Of a stretch of DNA of 64,000 bases, positions 62,047 through 64,000 are shown piece after piece. Under the pieces are notes generated by a model that saw only the letters and a program-made list of their open reading frames with translations, searched no databases and was not told where the DNA came from. The position numbers and the translations under genes were made by a program. The DNA comes from Clostridium sp. CAG:590. Lineage in GTDB: Bacteria > Bacillota > Clostridia > Lachnospirales > Lachnospiraceae. The stretch is from positions 33,466 to 97,465 of the forward strand of contig HF987815.1 of the NCBI GenBank assembly GCA_000431135.1, read 5' to 3'. Numbering within the stretch: the stretch's first letter is position 1; each line of letters begins with the position of its first letter.

Positions 62047-62772
62047 TCAATTGCCTGTCTCTCGTTTCATAGTATCTGCTATGATCTGCTGTACATACGC
62101 ACCTGCATGTTTCCGCTGCTCTTTGGGCAGATCTTTCATATAAAAAGGTTCTCCGTAGACAACCGTAACATTACCACTCCGAATATCAAAACCCGGTCTT
62201 GCCTCTAACAAACCATCTGTACCGATCAACGTTACCGGAACCACCGGACAAGCCGCTTTCTCTGCCATCTTCAGACTTCCCTCTTTGAACGGCAACATTT
62301 CCGCCTGTTGGTTTCTGGTTCCTTCGGGACAGATTACCATAGAATGTCCACTCTTAATCTGTTCCGCACCTTTCCTGATCATCTCCACTCCTGATCTTAA
62401 ATCATTTCGATCCAGGAAAACACAGCAAATGTTACGCATCCACCAATTCAGCAGTGGGAACTTGTCCATCTCTGCTTTTGCCACAAAACCCGGTCGCTTT
62501 GTACTTGTCGTATGCAATACCAGAATATCAAAATAACTTCGATGATTGGAAACAAACAGCACCGGATCATCCGGAATATTCTCCAATCCTTTTACCGTGA
62601 TATGCACCCCTGCCTGGAACAACTCCCAGCGAAATGCCCAATATACAATAGCATTCCCTATCCGGAACCGCAATTCTTTATTAAATTGTCCAATCAGCAA
62701 AAGTATGAAATGCACCGGTATCATTAATACCAGAAACAAAAACAAAAATGCCAATACAAGTACACTTCTCAT
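62047..62772 (-). CDS. plsC: 1-acylglycerol-3-phosphate acyltransferase
   Basis: A 241-residue membrane-associated acyltransferase. The catalytic motif is FVSNHRSYFDILVL (HX4D), followed by VFLDRNDLRSGVEM and the substrate motif MVICPEGTRNQQ, with PVVPVTLIGTD at the end of the fold. An N-terminal helix (VLAFLFLFLVLMIPVHFIL) anchors it. It acylates lysophosphatidic acid to phosphatidic acid in phospholipid synthesis. AAGGAG lies before the ATG. It follows malQ by 28 bases. Confidence 0.9.
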   Translation of the reverse strand: MRSVLVLAFLFLFLVLMIPVHFILLLIGQFNKELRFRIGNAIVYWAFRWELFQAGVHITVKGLENIPDDPVLFVSNHRSYFDILVLHTTSTKRPGFVAKAEMDKFPLLNWWMRNICCVFLDRNDLRSGVEMIRKGAEQIKSGHSMVICPEGTRNQQAEMLPFKEGSLKMAEKAACPVVPVTLIGTDGLLEARPGFDIRSGNVTVVYGEPFYMKDLPKEQRKHAGAYVQQIIADTMKRETGN

Positions 62773-62800
62773 TCCTAACTCCTTATCCGGATATTCTCAC

Positions 62801-64000
62801 CTATCTGCCATATAACTTGGCAGTTTCATACAATCTTTGTTCTAACTGTTCATTCATATCCTCCATGCGGAATCTCCATGCCCAGTTTCCTTCCCCGACA
62901 CCCGGTGTATTCATTCTTGCCCAGGAGTCTAAACATAACACATCCTGCATTGGTACAATTGCCATATTGGCAACAGAAGAGAAGCAGGCACGGATCAATG
63001 TCCAGCACACGTCTCCGCCGTCTGTGTTATAATATCTTCTCAATTTATCACGCGACTGTTCATAACATTTCTGATACCAGCCAAGTGTTGTATCATTATC
63101 ATGTGTTCCTGTATAACACACACAGTTACGGATAAAATTATGCGGAAGAAAGCTATTCTCATCCGGATTCTCAAATCCAAACTGCAAAATCTTCATACCC
63201 GGAAGTCCAAACTTATCACGCAGATCAACAACTGACTGATCGATCTCACCCAGATCTTCCGCAATAATCGGCATATGATAACCAAGTGTCGCCTCTAACT
63301 GTGTGAAGAAATTCACACCCGGAGCCTTCATCCATTTACCGTTCACAGCGGTCTCTTCTCCATAAGGAATTGCCCAATATTTATCAAACCCTCTGAAATG
63401 GTCAATCCGAAGGAAATCAGCCAGCTTCAGCTGATGACGGATTCTCTTAAACCACCACTCATAACCGGTCTTGGTATGCTCGCTCCATTTGTAAAGCGGA
63501 TTGCCCCAAAGCTGTCCGGTTGCTGAGAAATAATCCGGCGGTACACCTGCCACAGTCTTCGGATACCCCTTCGAATCAAGATCAAATAACTTTTTGTTGC
63601 ACCATACATCCACGCTATCCCAGGCTACAAAAATCGGAATATCACCAACAACCTTGATGCCCTTGTCATTTGCATATTGCTTCAAAGCTGTCCACTGTCT
63701 ATAGAACAGGAATTGGATAAACCGGTAATATTCTACTTCCGTTGCAAGTTTGCTCATCCAGTCTGCCTTCTGCTTTGCAGTCGGTTTCTTCAACGAATCC
63801 TCCCACATATACCATGGCGCACCCTGGAAATAATCTTTGCCTGCCATAAACAGTGCATAATCATCCAGCCAGTCTGAAGTCTTGCAGAATGCATCATACT
63901 CTGCCGCAAATTCCTCACTTGTAGAATAAGCATCATGGATATCCGGATCCTGATAACGCTCATATGCCTTCTTCAGCAATCCGGTCTTAAATTCAATCGC
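62801..64000 (-). CDS. malQ: 4-alpha-glucanotransferase, 3' part only
   Basis: The frame is open at the right window edge, so the N-terminal part (about 100 residues) is missing and about 399 residues remain. It is a GH77 amylomaltase: GIKVVGDIPIFVAWDSVDVW, the nucleophile region LRIDHFRGFDKYWAIPYGEE, the acid/base IIAEDLGEIDQSV and the third acidic residue in YTGTHDNDTTLGW are all intact. It transfers maltodextrin segments in glycogen and starch metabolism. No start codon lies inside the window; an in-frame TTG at 63979 should not be taken as the start. The stop lies 28 bases before plsC. Confidence 0.93.
   Translation of the reverse strand, partial: AIEFKTGLLKKAYERYQDPDIHDAYSTSEEFAAEYDAFCKTSDWLDDYALFMAGKDYFQGAPWYMWEDSLKKPTAKQKADWMSKLATEVEYYRFIQFLFYRQWTALKQYANDKGIKVVGDIPIFVAWDSVDVWCNKKLFDLDSKGYPKTVAGVPPDYFSATGQLWGNPLYKWSEHTKTGYEWWFKRIRHQLKLADFLRIDHFRGFDKYWAIPYGEETAVNGKWMKAPGVNFFTQLEATLGYHMPIIAEDLGEIDQSVVDLRDKFGLPGMKILQFGFENPDENSFLPHNFIRNCVCYTGTHDNDTTLGWYQKCYEQSRDKLRRYYNTDGGDVCWTLIRACFSSVANMAIVPMQDVLCLDSWARMNTPGVGEGNWAWRFRMEDMNEQLEQRLYETAKLYGR

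Noticed and set aside
1..64000. CRISPR arrays, tRNA and rRNA genes, intact insertion sequences
   Set aside because: None was found: no regular short repeats with spacers, no tRNA cloverleaf motifs and no transposase reading frames.

Overview
The window looks like chromosomal DNA of a motile, low-to-moderate GC Firmicute, most likely a Lachnospiraceae gut clostridium of the Roseburia/Agathobacter/Lachnospira type. Reasons: strong GGAGG-type ribosome sites, a T-box leader on valS, an L10 leader on rplJ, the mbl-flgF-flgG order known from Gram-positive bacteria, DivIVA, BspA-like surface repeats, and a large flagellar-type protein of a kind I associate with this family. No tRNA, rRNA, CRISPR array or intact transposase gene was seen. 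The genus is an inference.

Layout. 1-9.6 kb: 5' part of recD2, an XRE regulator, an orphan BlaI-type regulator, a flagellar rod block (rod-binding protein, FlgG, FlgF) read together with mbl from a possible sigma-28 promoter, an unusual PAS/GAF protein, DivIVA and TraX. 9.6-19 kb: an accessory module on the minus strand. It holds a LytTR response regulator, a GHKL histidine kinase, a small secreted protein, two related lipoproteins (one fused to a solute-binding domain), two FtsX-type permeases and an ATPase. Matching direct repeats that look like LytTR boxes lie in front of the kinase gene and in front of the secreted-protein operon. This is the best candidate for an undescribed signalling or peptide-handling system. 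19-23.6 kb: one large secreted repeat protein. 23.8-29.2 kb: metal ABC transporter, HIT protein, FliS-like chaperone, TatD and a membrane protein.

29.3-35 kb: lipoprotein, phenylacetate-CoA-ligase-like enzyme, ACT protein, sodium:solute symporter and chromate-type transporter. 35.2-37.3 kb: a stand-alone reverse transcriptase preceded by a promoter and a structured region closed by a perfect 14-bp inverted repeat, which is retron-like in layout, plus an unknown gene. 37.4-44.1 kb: valS with a T-box leader that is interrupted by a 478-bp near-palindrome, then metY and an acyl-CoA ligase. The ligase promoter carries the same palindromic operator as the symporter promoter at 33.5 kb. 44.2-54.4 kb: rpoC, rpoB, an HD hydrolase, a small unknown gene on the plus strand, rplL and rplJ. 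54.6-61.2 kb: FliD-like protein, flagellin and a large FliK-like protein. 61.4-64 kb: a membrane-anchored basic protein, PlsC and a partial MalQ.

All calls come from reading the sequence. Family names rest on motifs and general resemblance, not on searches. Many start codons were placed on the ATG that has a well-spaced ribosome site rather than on the longest open frame.
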